Positions 42,374 to 51,284 of a stretch of 64,000 nucleotides of DNA are shown piece by piece (positions within the stretch are counted from its first letter, which is position 1; every line of letters starts with the position of its first letter). Source of the DNA: Planomicrobium soli (lineage in GTDB: Bacteria > Bacillota > Bacilli > Bacillales_A > Planococcaceae); assembly GCF_003014655.1 (NCBI RefSeq), contig NZ_PYAT01000003.1:62001-126000 (forward strand), in the 5' to 3' direction. A program made the translations under genes and the position numbers. A model generated the notes under the pieces. That model was given only the letters and a program-made list of their open reading frames with translations, was not told where the DNA came from and made no database searches.

Positions 42374-42835
42374 TTATCGCAGTATTTTGGGTGAAAGCAA
42401 AAATATGTACCCGATTGAAAATACGCTCATGAACAAAAAGTATACCGATAAAAACCCAAGGCCTTTTGTAGGAGAATCGGCTAAGCCGATGCTTGCGCTA
42501 AAAAGCAATACACCGATTGCCAGCATACATGCATTAAAGGCCAATTTATTATTTTTTAAAATCCAACTAGCAAGCAAGTAAATTACTACTAAAGCAGAGC
42601 TAATCATAAGAACCGGGAAAAGCGGCTGAAACTTTGCCGCATAGATAAAATGATCAATTCCCATTATTTCGCCCGGAGTGGTGACTTCTCCATGCCTCCA
42701 TACTGAAAATATCGCAGTATGCTTCCATTCCCAAGGTATGTCCAGCAGTTTAGCTCCTTCATACCAACTAATAAATGCAGAAAAAATAAAAAAACAAGAT
42801 GCTGTCAGCAAGGCAACGACACGATAAAACCCCAT
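42374..42835 (-). CDS. membrane protein, DUF4306/YjdJ-like
   Basis: 153 residues from ATG 42835 (AGGGGGGATGAACTT upstream). Four hydrophobic helices. The segment SWYEGAKLLDIPWEWKHTAIFS after helix 1 is like the DUF4306 (YjdJ) motif of Bacillales. Function unknown. It follows the nucleotidyltransferase gene closely. Confidence 0.65.
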   Translation of the reverse strand: MGFYRVVALLTASCFFIFSAFISWYEGAKLLDIPWEWKHTAIFSVWRHGEVTTPGEIMGIDHFIYAAKFQPLFPVLMISSALVVIYLLASWILKNNKLAFNACMLAIGVLLFSASIGLADSPTKGLGFLSVYFLFMSVFSIGYIFLLSPKILR

Positions 42836-42878
42836 AAGTTCATCCCCCCTCTTTTTATTTATTGCATTATTTGACCTA

Positions 42879-43685
42879 TCAGTTTTCAACATCCAATATT
42901 CGTTTTACGTTTAAATCTATATAATCCCTAAAATCCGCTAAATCAGTTTTATCAAACACATTATCTGAGTCTTTATTGCCATATGCATTTACGGCTTTAT
43001 ACATAATAGGACAAAACTTTGTCGGAAGATGTACGGCTCCCCACCTGCCGGCTTCAAGTTTTGATGAAATTGTACCGTCCTGCAAAAACAAGTAAACGCG
43101 CATCATATTTAAGATGCAGTAGACGGGTTTAAGAAAAATGTTAAGGAGACAATCCTCATAATCTTCTAGAATAGAAGAAAGATAGTCCGATTGAGGAATA
43201 GTTGGAAAGACTTCATGAATAGGACTGCCCTGTAAGCAAATACCGCGCTCTTTAAGAATCGTGAAGTGGGCTGCCAAATCTCCATCCTTCTTTTCTTCAG
43301 CATTTAAATACTCTGTCGTTCCTTCCTTCAATTCCCGGTCATACCTTTCCCGCCAAAACTCGCTGAAATGAAAATCGTACAATGATGGATGTTGCCACTT
43401 CCTTAATTGAGAATGGTTTAAGATGCTTATTTCTACCGGGAACGGGCGACTTGAGACGCCTAGGAAAAGTTTTGCCAACTCTTTTTTGGCATTTAAACTT
43501 AAAGGGTGCTTTGTAACTAAGATCAAGTCAATATCGCTGCTGTTTACATTAAAGCCGCCCATTGCGAGTGAGCCATGTAAATAAGCACCGACAACTTCGC
43601 CATCGATTACAATATTGGTTTTTTCAAGCAGCTCCATTACGAACCTTCTTACCTCTTGTCCGCAATTGTCCCATTGGCCTATCAT
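42879..43685 (-). CDS. aminoglycoside-nucleotidyltransferase-like protein (DUF4111)
   Basis: 268 residues. The N-terminal nucleotidyltransferase domain has GSLAMGGFNVNSSDIDLILV (about 39-58), with the GS and the two metal-binding Asp of the fold, and a third acidic residue in VEIS. The C-terminal helical DUF4111 half contains LNMMRVYLFLQDGTISSKLEAGRW. This matches ANT(9)/AadA-type streptomycin/spectinomycin adenylyltransferases. Whether it confers resistance is not visible. ATG 43685 is seven bases after GAGGGC; a second ATG is at 43700. Confidence 0.83.
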   Translation of the reverse strand: MIGQWDNCGQEVRRFVMELLEKTNIVIDGEVVGAYLHGSLAMGGFNVNSSDIDLILVTKHPLSLNAKKELAKLFLGVSSRPFPVEISILNHSQLRKWQHPSLYDFHFSEFWRERYDRELKEGTTEYLNAEEKKDGDLAAHFTILKERGICLQGSPIHEVFPTIPQSDYLSSILEDYEDCLLNIFLKPVYCILNMMRVYLFLQDGTISSKLEAGRWGAVHLPTKFCPIMYKAVNAYGNKDSDNVFDKTDLADFRDYIDLNVKRILDVEN

Positions 43686-43898
43686 GTTAACAGCCCTCAT
43701 TTCATGGCTTTTTATACTTCATAAATTAGAGAGCTATCACCGACGCCTTGTAGTCGGATCAGCCTCATCGAATGGAGTAATTTAAGATTTATTTATTTCC
43801 GCTTAGCCTACAATACAGTTGCCTTCACACACTAAATATTACCATATTTATAGAAATTTTAAATCTACAGTTTTTAGACGACTGCTCGGCTATTAAAT

Positions 43899-45128
43899 TC
43901 AACTTCTAACTTTACGTAAAGGAAGTCTCAACTTTCCCAGGCCCATGCTGAAAACCAATAACAGAACAGCGATGGATAGCATGGTGAAAGTAGCTGCAAT
44001 TACAGTCGCTTGGATAGAAATTAGTTGGGACGCCGCACCTATTACTACTGTAGCTCCAATAATCAACAGAGCCTCAAGCAAGCCATAAACACTGACGATT
44101 CTTCCCATCTTCTCTACCGGGATATTGTTCTGTGAAAAGGTCTGGAATCCTGTATTTGCAAAAGCAAGGGCAAAGGCAAGGACAAAAAACCCGATTGCTG
44201 CAACTTGAAAAGAACTGAAAAAAGCGTAGACAATATAACCGGCAGCGACCATCACCGACCCTCCTCCCATCAAGAAAGAAGGCTGCAATTTCTTTACGAG
44301 CAAGGCGTTGATAGTGGCACCGACAATTATACCGGCTCCCGCTATACTGACTAAAAATCCATATTCGCTGTCCGACAGCAAAAGCACTGATTTAGCAAAC
44401 GAAGCTTCCTGCGAATCAATGGCAGTCGCGATGACCATCAAACAGTTAAAAAGAAAGAAAGTGAACATGACTTCATTGGATTGGCGGCTGAATTTCATGA
44501 CTTCCGCCCAATCTTTACGAATGGCAGTCCAGGACAATGGGGTGCCGGCCAATTTAGTAGATTCGAATTTTTCTATTGTTGGAAGTTTAAGCATCAATAG
44601 AGCAGAAACAACCAAAGCCGCTGCATTTAGATAGATGGATACAATGGGAGTGCCTATTATAAAAAGCAGCCCTGCTATGGCGGGACCTAGCAAAAATGCG
44701 CCTGAATCGATCAAGCTTCTGAACGCATTGAACCGTTGCCTTTGTTCTGCGGGAAGTAATTTGGTGATATAGGAAAGGGATGCGGGTTCAAACATCGACC
44801 CCGCCATGTTAATAATCAGTACTAACGCATAAATCACCCATAACGAAGAAGCAAATGGAATCACAGTAATGAAAGCTGCTCTTAAGAAATTAAGAAAGAT
44901 CATCAAGTTCCGTTTGTTCGTCCTGTCAACAACACTGCCAGCCCATCCATTCGTCAATAAAGCTGCTATGGGTTTGACGATATAAAGCCCGGCAACCGCT
45001 AGTGGCGATTGGGTCATATCAAATACCAATAGATTAAGTGCAATCAGGTAAATCCAGGCTCCTATGTTCGATACGCCTATTACTGATAAGAGCAAAAATT
45101 GCTGTTTCCACAATGCGAATGGGTTCAT
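43899..45128 (-). CDS. MFS transporter under T-box control
   Basis: 409-residue major facilitator with 11-12 helices, of the MFS_3-like exporter type (SVVDRTNKRNLMIF as motif A near 62-75). ATG 45128 has AAAGGAGTTCATT; the longer frame to 45209 enters the T-box terminator and is not used. The leader's apparent specifier is ACA, so uncharged tRNA-Thr would switch the gene on. That points to an amino-acid transporter (threonine uptake is inference). Most relatives are annotated only as drug-type MFS. Confidence 0.87.
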   Translation of the reverse strand: MNPFALWKQQFLLLSVIGVSNIGAWIYLIALNLLVFDMTQSPLAVAGLYIVKPIAALLTNGWAGSVVDRTNKRNLMIFLNFLRAAFITVIPFASSLWVIYALVLIINMAGSMFEPASLSYITKLLPAEQRQRFNAFRSLIDSGAFLLGPAIAGLLFIIGTPIVSIYLNAAALVVSALLMLKLPTIEKFESTKLAGTPLSWTAIRKDWAEVMKFSRQSNEVMFTFFLFNCLMVIATAIDSQEASFAKSVLLLSDSEYGFLVSIAGAGIIVGATINALLVKKLQPSFLMGGGSVMVAAGYIVYAFFSSFQVAAIGFFVLAFALAFANTGFQTFSQNNIPVEKMGRIVSVYGLLEALLIIGATVVIGAASQLISIQATVIAATFTMLSIAVLLLVFSMGLGKLRLPLRKVRS

Positions 45129-45162
45129 AATGAACTCCTTTCTTCTCCATATTTGAACAAAA

Positions 45163-45198
45163 TAAAAAAATCCCACCCCCAAGACTAATGTCTTGGGG
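45163..45198 (-). terminator. T-box regulatory terminator of the MFS gene
   Basis: Minus strand CCCCAAGAC / GTCTTGGGG stem, then GTGGGA and seven T. Confidence 0.9.
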
Positions 45199-45450
45199 AC
45201 GAGATTCATAAAATCGTGGTGCCACCCCTATTCGCTAATATGTCACCATACTAACCTTATTTGGTACAGCGATGAACGCATATACCTCAGCTCTATAACG
45301 GGAGCTCCCGCCACACCATCCCCTAAAGATCAGGTTCCTTTGTGATGCTCAGAGGCTTGTTTCGATAACAAACACATACTCCTTTTCACCAACCGGAGCT
45401 CTCTAAGATGGATTTGTTTACCTACTCTTCTCTTCATCGCTTTTAATTTC
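45199..45450 (-). ncRNA. T-box leader of the MFS transporter, apparent specifier ACA (Thr)
   Basis: Minus strand: T-box sequence AGGGGTGGCACCACG, the AGAGAGCUCCGG and GGUUGGUG region of stem I, AGUA followed by GGUAAACAAA that pairs with UUUGUUAUC, then GAA (45363-45361) and ACA (45360-45358) followed by A. It occupies most of the 474-base gap from 45129 to 45602; nothing else is seen there. Confidence 0.88.
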
Positions 45451-45602
45451 TAATTTCAATTATCTTAGCACATGATTTAAAAGATGTGTTTTATAATTTT
45501 TTGATTCCTTATAATATATTTCGTGTTTTCTCAATCAATTTATTAACGCATTAAAGGATTTGCAAAGCACTTTTAGCACCCAAAGTATGACTACACTTCC
45601 GG

Positions 45603-45872
45603 TTATAACTTGGTTCTGACATTACATTTCTGGTAAACAAAAAGGGCAATCCAACAAAGTAAAGCTACCCCAAATAACGTATGGAAATTTAGCAAAAAGC
45701 CAGAAGTACTGCCAAAAGCAACTTTCGCCTGAAGCATTTCGACATTTCCCCATGCCAAGGCGATATTTGGCCTGTACATCATCGTTTTGGCATATCCAAC
45801 GGCCATGGTAGCACCATAAAAAATAATATGCATTACTCCCGAAGCTATAATGGCGTAGACAACATTTCTCAT
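45603..45872 (-). CDS. small membrane protein
   Basis: 89 residues with two strong hydrophobic helices (about 3-25 and 58-82). GAGGAGGTATTTGGA is an excellent ribosome binding site. The middle section with FGSTSGFLLNFHTLFG is soluble or re-entrant. No recognised family. Confidence 0.7.
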   Translation of the reverse strand: MRNVVYAIIASGVMHIIFYGATMAVGYAKTMMYRPNIALAWGNVEMLQAKVAFGSTSGFLLNFHTLFGVALLCWIALFVYQKCNVRTKL

Positions 45873-45995
45873 TCCAAATACCTCCTCTTTTCCTAAATTT
45901 TAGTATATCAGCTCTCTTATAGAATTGGTTAAAATTTTTAAATTATTCTTACTCCTAAATATTCAGAAACAGAGTCTTAACGCAAACAAGCATAA

Positions 45996-46028
45996 AGAAA
46001 GCCAGCTGATTTACTGTCAGCTGGCTTT
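45996..46028 (-). terminator. intrinsic terminator of the O-methyltransferase gene
   Basis: 12-bp perfect stem AAAGCCAGCTGA / TCAGCTGGCTTT followed by CTTTATG on the minus strand. Confidence 0.85.
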
Positions 46029-46032
46029 GTCG

Positions 46033-46683
46033 CTAAATAGATTGTTGTTTTTTCACTCTAGAAACAGTCATCCCGTCCCCAATCGGCAAAAGAACGGACT
46101 CTAACAGAGGATGGTTGGCTACTGTTTCATTAAAAGCTAGCATATTTTCTGTATACTGCTTCGGCTGCAAGTCGCTATCCGCTACAGTTCCTCCTGCAAG
46201 CACATTGTCAGCGACTATTAGGGCTCCGGCTTCCGCTAACTCGATGCAAGCAGCTAAGTAATTCTCGTAATTTTCCTTGTCTGCATCGATAAAGAAAAAG
46301 TCGAATCGCTTGTTAAACGCAGCAAGCTGCTCAAAACTATGGAGTGCTGGTCCAGTCATATAAGTGACTTGTTGGCCGAATCCCGCTTTTGTTAAATTCC
46401 TTTTCGCCAAAGCTGCATAAGTTTCCATCAATTCCAGCGAAGTTAAATGACCGGTTTCTCCAAATCCTCTGGCCAGGCATATTCCGCTGTAACCGCCAAG
46501 CGCTCCAATTTCAAGGATATTTTTGGCTCCGGAAACCGCTACAAGCATGGTGAGCAATTTGCCGGAAGAAGGTGATACTGAAATCGGACGCATGCCGTTT
46601 TCTTCAATGGATTGGAGAACTTCCTCCAATAGATCATCTTCGTTTTGAAAAATCGAGTCAATATAGCAGTTGATCTTTTTCAT
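46033..46683 (-). CDS. class I SAM-dependent O-methyltransferase
   Basis: 216-residue caffeoyl-CoA/catechol-type O-methyltransferase (family Methyltransf_3). SAM site ILEIGALGGYSG near 55-66, metal-binding DADKENY near 129-135 and DN near 155 (VADNVL) are all in place. The substrate is unknown. ATG 46683 follows GAAGGAGTTTGTTGG; the frame opens earlier (46764) inside the upstream gene, without support. Begins 23 bases after the stop of 46706-47029. Confidence 0.88.
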   Translation of the reverse strand: MKKINCYIDSIFQNEDDLLEEVLQSIEENGMRPISVSPSSGKLLTMLVAVSGAKNILEIGALGGYSGICLARGFGETGHLTSLELMETYAALAKRNLTKAGFGQQVTYMTGPALHSFEQLAAFNKRFDFFFIDADKENYENYLAACIELAEAGALIVADNVLAGGTVADSDLQPKQYTENMLAFNETVANHPLLESVLLPIGDGMTVSRVKKQQSI

Positions 46684-46705
46684 CCAACAAACTCCTTCGC
46701 TGCAT

Positions 46706-47029
46706 TCAAATGGTTTCGTCTTCTTCCCGTTTACTGTTTTCTTTTGCTGTTTTTTTAAATTCATTTAGTTCAAAAAGCAATACAAATTCATCGATGATTG
46801 TTTCAGTGGCTTTCAGTTCACCGACCAAAATGGGGTAGATTGTCTGAAGTTCCGGTGTTTCTAACTGTTTCTTCAAAGTAGCCCGCCTCTGTTCCATCTT
46901 TTCCAAGAACGCGATAGCTCTTCCCCGGCGGAAGGTCTTGGCACCTTTAGGTTGTGAATGAAAATCCTTTCTTCTAAGTCTTTCACCGTGTTTTCTGTCT
47001 TTTTCTTCTTGTTGTTCGTCGAGTGCCAT
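46706..47029 (-). CDS. conserved small hydrophilic protein
   Basis: 107 residues, highly charged. The basic N-terminal half HGERLRRKDFHSQPKGAKTFRRGRAIAFLEKM is followed by a helical half (RATLKKQLETPELQTIYPILVGELKATETIIDEF). I believe homologues occur in Bacillales, but there is no established function; the composition suggests nucleic-acid or membrane-surface binding. AAAGGGAGATTTT precedes the ATG. Probably cotranscribed with the O-methyltransferase. Its upstream region carries five GTATAC sites. Confidence 0.75.
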   Translation of the reverse strand: MALDEQQEEKDRKHGERLRRKDFHSQPKGAKTFRRGRAIAFLEKMEQRRATLKKQLETPELQTIYPILVGELKATETIIDEFVLLFELNEFKKTAKENSKREEDETI

Positions 47030-47058
47030 AAAATCTCCCTTTCAATATATATACAAAT

Positions 47059-47166
47059 GTATACATTCCTATTTTCTTTTTAGTATACAATAGTATACAC
47101 AAAAACAAAGTATTTTGTATACTTTTGAATACAATAAAATATTTATTGTTGTATTCTTTTGTATAC
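47059..47166. promoter_or_regulatory. cluster of five GTATAC palindromes
   Basis: GTATAC at 47059, 47083, 47093, 47117 and 47161, in AT-rich DNA directly upstream of 46706-47029; the promoter must lie among them. Confidence 0.55.
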
Positions 47167-47171
47167 CCAAA

Positions 47172-47208
47172 AAAAGAAGAGAAAAGCCTAAAATAGGCGT
47201 TTCTCTTC
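47172..47208 (-). terminator. intrinsic terminator of 47284-47643
   Basis: GAAGAGAAA-GCCTA / TAGGC-TTTCTCTTC hairpin with a T run on the minus strand. Confidence 0.82.
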
Positions 47209-47283
47209 CATAAGCGCTTTAACACGGCATTTTTTATACTGAATTCTATTTTCAAAAATGTACAAGCTGAGAAACCCTAGAAT

Positions 47284-47643
47284 CTAATGGTTCAGCCTTT
47301 TATTAAAAAAGGAACTTGAAAAAGACCTTATTATTAATTGCCCTATCAAATAAACAATGCCAGTGAAGACCACAGCTCCAGTGCGGCCCACCGGTTTAAA
47401 CCAGCCATCATCCGGAATAAAATACATAACTAATGCTACGGAAATTAATACTGTAAAAATATTTACAAATACTACAGTGCTAATTCTTATTTGACCAGCT
47501 AAAAACCCTGATAAGACCACCGCTAATGCTGATCCGTGCAACAAATACGGCGCTTCTTCATGCTGGATATGCTCCCCATACTCATAAAAGTGAAATAAGA
47601 ACGGAGCCGGTATTAAAGTAAAGACTAACCACACTATTTTCAT
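47284..47643 (-). CDS. four-helix membrane protein
   Basis: 119 residues from ATG 47643 (GGGAGAACAAG upstream; the frame opens at 47667). Four hydrophobic helices (about 2-16, 33-52, 58-76 and 88-104). A hydrophilic loop with HFYEYGEHIQHEEAPYLLHG carries several His and Glu. No recognised family. Confidence 0.68.
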   Translation of the reverse strand: MKIVWLVFTLIPAPFLFHFYEYGEHIQHEEAPYLLHGSALAVVLSGFLAGQIRISTVVFVNIFTVLISVALVMYFIPDDGWFKPVGRTGAVVFTGIVYLIGQLIIRSFSSSFFNKRLNH

Positions 47644-47786
47644 CTTGTTCTCCCTTGGATATTCCATTTTTTAAAATTGTCTTCTGCAATTATTCTTTGT
47701 GTAGATATAAAAGTGGTCATCTTATAAAATAAAATGTTGTAAGCAATGTTCGTACTATATCAATAAGCTTAAATAAAAAAGACGCT

Positions 47787-47832
47787 ATAAAAAAACTGCC
47801 AGTGCCTTCTTGCTGATAGGACATTGGCAGTT
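47787..47832 (-). terminator. intrinsic terminator of the M48 gene
   Basis: AACTGCCA / TGGCAGTT stem with a longer imperfect inner helix; seven T on the minus strand. Confidence 0.82.
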
Positions 47833-47864
47833 CAGGATTTACATTTAGAGTCATCGCATAAAGT

Positions 47865-49163
47865 TTAATAGCTGCCTGATTCTAAAAATTTGATCAGCTC
47901 TTCTTTGGATGAAGCGCCCATGTATTCAAGGGGATTCACTCCATCTGGTCCAGCTAAGGAAGGATCAGCACCGTTTTCCATCAGAAGAATCGCACTTTTA
48001 TGATCTCCGAACATGACAGCGGTGCCTAGAGCTGTAGAATAATTGTCGGCTGTATTGGCATTCGCACCTTCAGACAGCAGATACGATGCAACAGCAGAAT
48101 GTCCTGAGTAAACGGCATACATCAAGGCATCTGCACCTTCAGAATCTTTTTTGTGAATATCTTCACCACTTTTTACCGCTTGCTCCACTTCGGATAAATT
48201 TCCAACAGATGCAGCGGTCATCAGCGGTGTTTGGCCTTCGACCAAAAAATCTTCTTCCGCATATAAATCCTCGTCCCAGTTTGTAGGAATGAATTGTGAA
48301 TAAGCAAACGCTCCTCCAGCAAAGACGGCTATGCTGATAAAGTAAACAGCTCCCAGGGTTCCGAATAAAAGCATAGCCCCTAGTACAATCTTGCCTGGAT
48401 CTTGGGTATAGAAACGAACGCCGCTTTTTTCAAACTTTTCCAGGGCTTGAATCCGCTTTGGAAGACGCGGGTGCGAGGAAAGTACTTCGCTAAGCCAGAC
48501 AAAAGGATTCGACTCTGTCTTAATTTGCTCTCTGAAGGCGTCCACGTTTATTTCTGCATACATCTTTTTGCCGATTCCAAGAAGTGCAAGCGCCCGTTTA
48601 GCAGCCGGCCCATTTTGAGTGATATAAGCTGCATGGCGGTCGCAGGTATATTCGCACGATCTGCTGTATGCTTCGCTCAAAAACGGGATAAATTTTGCCG
48701 GCAATAGTAATAAATTTTTCCAAACGTGCCTGTGTTTTATATGAGCCAGCTCATGGGCAATGATGAAGTCTAGTTCTGCATGCCCTTTTTCACGTGCCAG
48801 TTCAAACACTTCAGAATAAAGTACAACCATATTACGGCCGAAAAATCGTGTGGCGAAAGCGTTTAATGCACCTTCAGATTGAATGACAAACACATCAGGC
48901 ACTTTTTTAAGTCCTATCTCTTTTGATAGCGTTTGGACGCTTTCATACACATCTGGAAACTGCTTTTCGTGAATTCGTACTCCATTTCCCCGAATCGACC
49001 CGAGCATTAATGCGTTGGTGAATAACAGCAGCACAAAAATACCAAGGGCGACCGCAATGCCGATGATAGAGACCGCCGTTAGAGCATAAATGATAATACT
49101 CACTACAAGGCTGATAATAAAATACACGGTCTCCCTAGTTGAATGAATTTCTGTATGTTCCAT
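47865..49163 (-). CDS. M48 metalloprotease fused to ankyrin repeats
   Basis: 432 residues. Two N-terminal transmembrane helices (about 11-52), a zinc protease domain with HELAH at 137-141 and the third ligand Glu171 in SCEYTCDRHA, another transmembrane pair near 265-290, then three ankyrin repeats (about 313-425, for example GQTPLMTAASVGNLSEV and DALMYAVYSGHSAVASYLLSEGAN). The protease part is of the HtpX/Ste24 membrane type, which degrades damaged membrane proteins. The ankyrin tail suggests a tethered partner. GGGAGGAAATA precedes the ATG. A fusion of this kind is unusual. Confidence 0.88.
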   Translation of the reverse strand: MEHTEIHSTRETVYFIISLVVSIIIYALTAVSIIGIAVALGIFVLLLFTNALMLGSIRGNGVRIHEKQFPDVYESVQTLSKEIGLKKVPDVFVIQSEGALNAFATRFFGRNMVVLYSEVFELAREKGHAELDFIIAHELAHIKHRHVWKNLLLLPAKFIPFLSEAYSRSCEYTCDRHAAYITQNGPAAKRALALLGIGKKMYAEINVDAFREQIKTESNPFVWLSEVLSSHPRLPKRIQALEKFEKSGVRFYTQDPGKIVLGAMLLFGTLGAVYFISIAVFAGGAFAYSQFIPTNWDEDLYAEEDFLVEGQTPLMTAASVGNLSEVEQAVKSGEDIHKKDSEGADALMYAVYSGHSAVASYLLSEGANANTADNYSTALGTAVMFGDHKSAILLMENGADPSLAGPDGVNPLEYMGASSKEELIKFLESGSY

Positions 49164-49345
49164 TATTTCCTCCCTGAAAATATGTAATTTCTTACATATA
49201 ATAGCACTTAATATCTAATATTAATAGATATTTTATGAGGGATAAATATTAATCTTTGCCAAAAAAAATTGCTATAAGCGGTCAAAGTCTTGCCAGATAA
49301 TTTTCTTAACATTCTTCTTCGCCAAAACCGCTTTGAAATACGATA

Positions 49346-49376
49346 AGAGCCAGAAAGATCGAGTCTTTCTGGCTTC
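49346..49376 (-). terminator. hairpin at the 3' end of the FemAB-like gene
   Basis: AGCCAGAAAGA / TCTTTCTGGCT stem; only a weak T run follows on the minus strand. Confidence 0.7.
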
Positions 49377-49396
49377 TTTCACACTTGCGACTGGCG

Positions 49397-50452
49397 CTAT
49401 AAAACACTCCGGTAAAGCGGGAAAAACCCTTGTTTGAGAACTGATTGGCTACTGGCTAGCTTTACTAATTCATCGTAGATATCTTTATTGTAGACTTTCA
49501 TTCCCAACATGAAATTATAATGATTGCCGTTAGTGAACGAAGATTTGAACTCAAACAAGCTGTCGTTTTCCTGGTAGCCTCCACCGAGATGAAGGAATTT
49601 GCACCCCAAATCTTTGGCGTACTGTACCATAAAATCAAAAATCAAATTATTCGGCCGAAGTTCAAGGTATTTTTTATCGGAAGCCCCAAGATGATAATGG
49701 GCTAGATCTTTAGAAGTTAGAAGGAGTACAGAGGAAATGACTTTTTCACCGTGAAAAACAAATAGCAAGTATGAATTTGTGAAAGCCGTATCAATGAGCT
49801 GATCTTTAAAAATAGCATAGTCAAAATAATAATAATCATCAGCGTTTTTTCGGTCCATCGTCGTTTTATATAAGTCTAAAAATATCTCAATGTTTTCAAT
49901 GTTTTTCTCTACCACTCGGCATTGGAGATTGCGTTTGACCGCTTTTTTAATATTCCTCTTATTCATGTTGCTATAACTGCTTCGTATGTCTTGAAGGTCA
50001 GGCAGCAAGTCGACTGCTGTTGTTTTTCGCACATATTTCAGTTTGCAGTATTCACCAAGATAATCGGCGTTTTTCAAAAGTGGATGCAGTCGAATAACTT
50101 CAGAGACGATATGATTTTCTAAACAATATTTCTGAAAAACAGAAGCGAATTCTTCTAGAACTAATTCATTTTTGGAAACAAGGGGGCCGCCATATCCATA
50201 TGGGTTGGTTATATCATAAAATTGGCCGTCCATATGGCTGTTTATAGGACGGATAATGATGGGATAAATAACAGAACCCCATTCATTTTCGAAAAATATC
50301 AATTTTGCTTGCCCACTTTCAAGTTTCGCGGTCCAATGGCAATACTCGTATGTGTAATAAACATCAAACTGACCAAAGCTGCTTACTATATTGTTCCATG
50401 CTTCCCGCTGTTCAATGATTACTAGTTTTGAATTGCGCGTATCAGTTCCCAT
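49397..50452 (-). CDS. FemAB/GNAT-type peptidyltransferase-like protein
   Basis: 351 residues with a double-GNAT arrangement. The second half has AHYHLGASDKKYLELRPNN, FDFMVQYAKDLGCKFLHLGGGY and SLFEFKSSF, the pattern of FemAB-like and lipid II:glycine glycyltransferase proteins that use aminoacyl-tRNA. The role may be in cell-wall cross-bridges or in surface polysaccharide modification. AGGAGCACTCTAC precedes the ATG. Monocistronic; no other wall genes are next to it. Confidence 0.83.
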   Translation of the reverse strand: MGTDTRNSKLVIIEQREAWNNIVSSFGQFDVYYTYEYCHWTAKLESGQAKLIFFENEWGSVIYPIIIRPINSHMDGQFYDITNPYGYGGPLVSKNELVLEEFASVFQKYCLENHIVSEVIRLHPLLKNADYLGEYCKLKYVRKTTAVDLLPDLQDIRSSYSNMNKRNIKKAVKRNLQCRVVEKNIENIEIFLDLYKTTMDRKNADDYYYFDYAIFKDQLIDTAFTNSYLLFVFHGEKVISSVLLLTSKDLAHYHLGASDKKYLELRPNNLIFDFMVQYAKDLGCKFLHLGGGYQENDSLFEFKSSFTNGNHYNFMLGMKVYNKDIYDELVKLASSQSVLKQGFFPLYRSVL

Positions 50453-50566
50453 GTAGAGTGCTCCTGTTCGTGATCTGTCGTAAATTCCTATTTAAAACAT
50501 ATAGGACAGATTTGCAGAAACAATGAAGAATCAATTAACTTCTTTCGAAATTTATTTATTATACTA

Positions 50567-50600
50567 AAAAAACTGACCGGGATATTTCCGACCAGTTTTT
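50567..50600 (-). terminator. intrinsic terminator of the two-component operon
   Basis: AACTGGTCGG / CCGGTCAGTT stem (two wobble pairs), then seven T on the minus strand. Confidence 0.88.
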
Positions 50601-50618
50601 TATATATTATCCCGCTTC

Positions 50619-51284
50619 TTAAATCCACTTATATCCTATTCCCCAGACAGTGATAAAATGCTCGTCAATCGGAAAACCGGTTTGCCGAATTTTTTCCCTG
50701 ACATTTCGCACATGTGAATCGATTGTCCTACCTTCTGTCTCCGAATCGTATCCCCAGATCAATTGGATCAACTGATCTCGAGTAAAAACTTTGTTAGGGT
50801 TTTTTAATAGATGGCCCATCATCAAAAATTCCTTCGGTGTCAATTTGATGATAATTTCCTGGTAACTGAGTTCAAACTTTTCCTCATTCCATACCAAGCC
50901 ATCCACTTCTATCGGGTTTTTTGGCGCTCTTCTGCGCAGCAGCGCATCCATCCGGGCTAGCAGTTCCCCTTCATGAAAAGGCTTCGTAATATAATCGTCA
51001 GCACCAAGTTTCAAGCCTTTAATAATATCTTCTTGCTGTTGGCGCGCTGTCAGCATAATAATCGGTACATCTGAAAATTTCCTGATTTCACCGCAAAGTT
51101 CCCATCCATCCATTTCCGGCATCATAACGTCCAGCAATACAAGGTCGAATGGTTCTTTTTCTAAAAAGGCAAGCGCTTCATACGGTCCTAACGCTTTTTG
51201 ACAAAGGTACTTATGGGGCTTCAAATACAAAGCCACTAAATCGAGCATCCGTTTTTCATCATCTACTAATAGCACCTTCCGCAA
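50619..51284 (-). CDS. OmpR-family response regulator
   Basis: 221 residues. The receiver domain (1-115) has the acidic pair DDE near 8-10, phospho-acceptor Asp in LLDVMMPEMDG (D52), the Thr in MLTAR and Lys in ITKPF. The winged-helix DNA-binding domain is about 125-220, with the DSETEGRTIDSHVRNVREKI recognition region. The TTG start has AGGGGGG upstream. It overlaps the kinase gene by 26 bases, so the kinase is transcribed first. Probably controls the nearby lipoprotein genes (inference). Confidence 0.93.
   Translation of the reverse strand: MRKVLLVDDEKRMLDLVALYLKPHKYLCQKALGPYEALAFLEKEPFDLVLLDVMMPEMDGWELCGEIRKFSDVPIIMLTARQQQEDIIKGLKLGADDYITKPFHEGELLARMDALLRRRAPKNPIEVDGLVWNEEKFELSYQEIIIKLTPKEFLMMGHLLKNPNKVFTRDQLIQLIWGYDSETEGRTIDSHVRNVREKIRQTGFPIDEHFITVWGIGYKWI

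Noticed and set aside
43899..45209. Extended 436-residue start of the T-box MFS gene
   Set aside because: The extra N-terminus would be encoded by the T-box terminator; ATG 45128 has a strong ribosome binding site.
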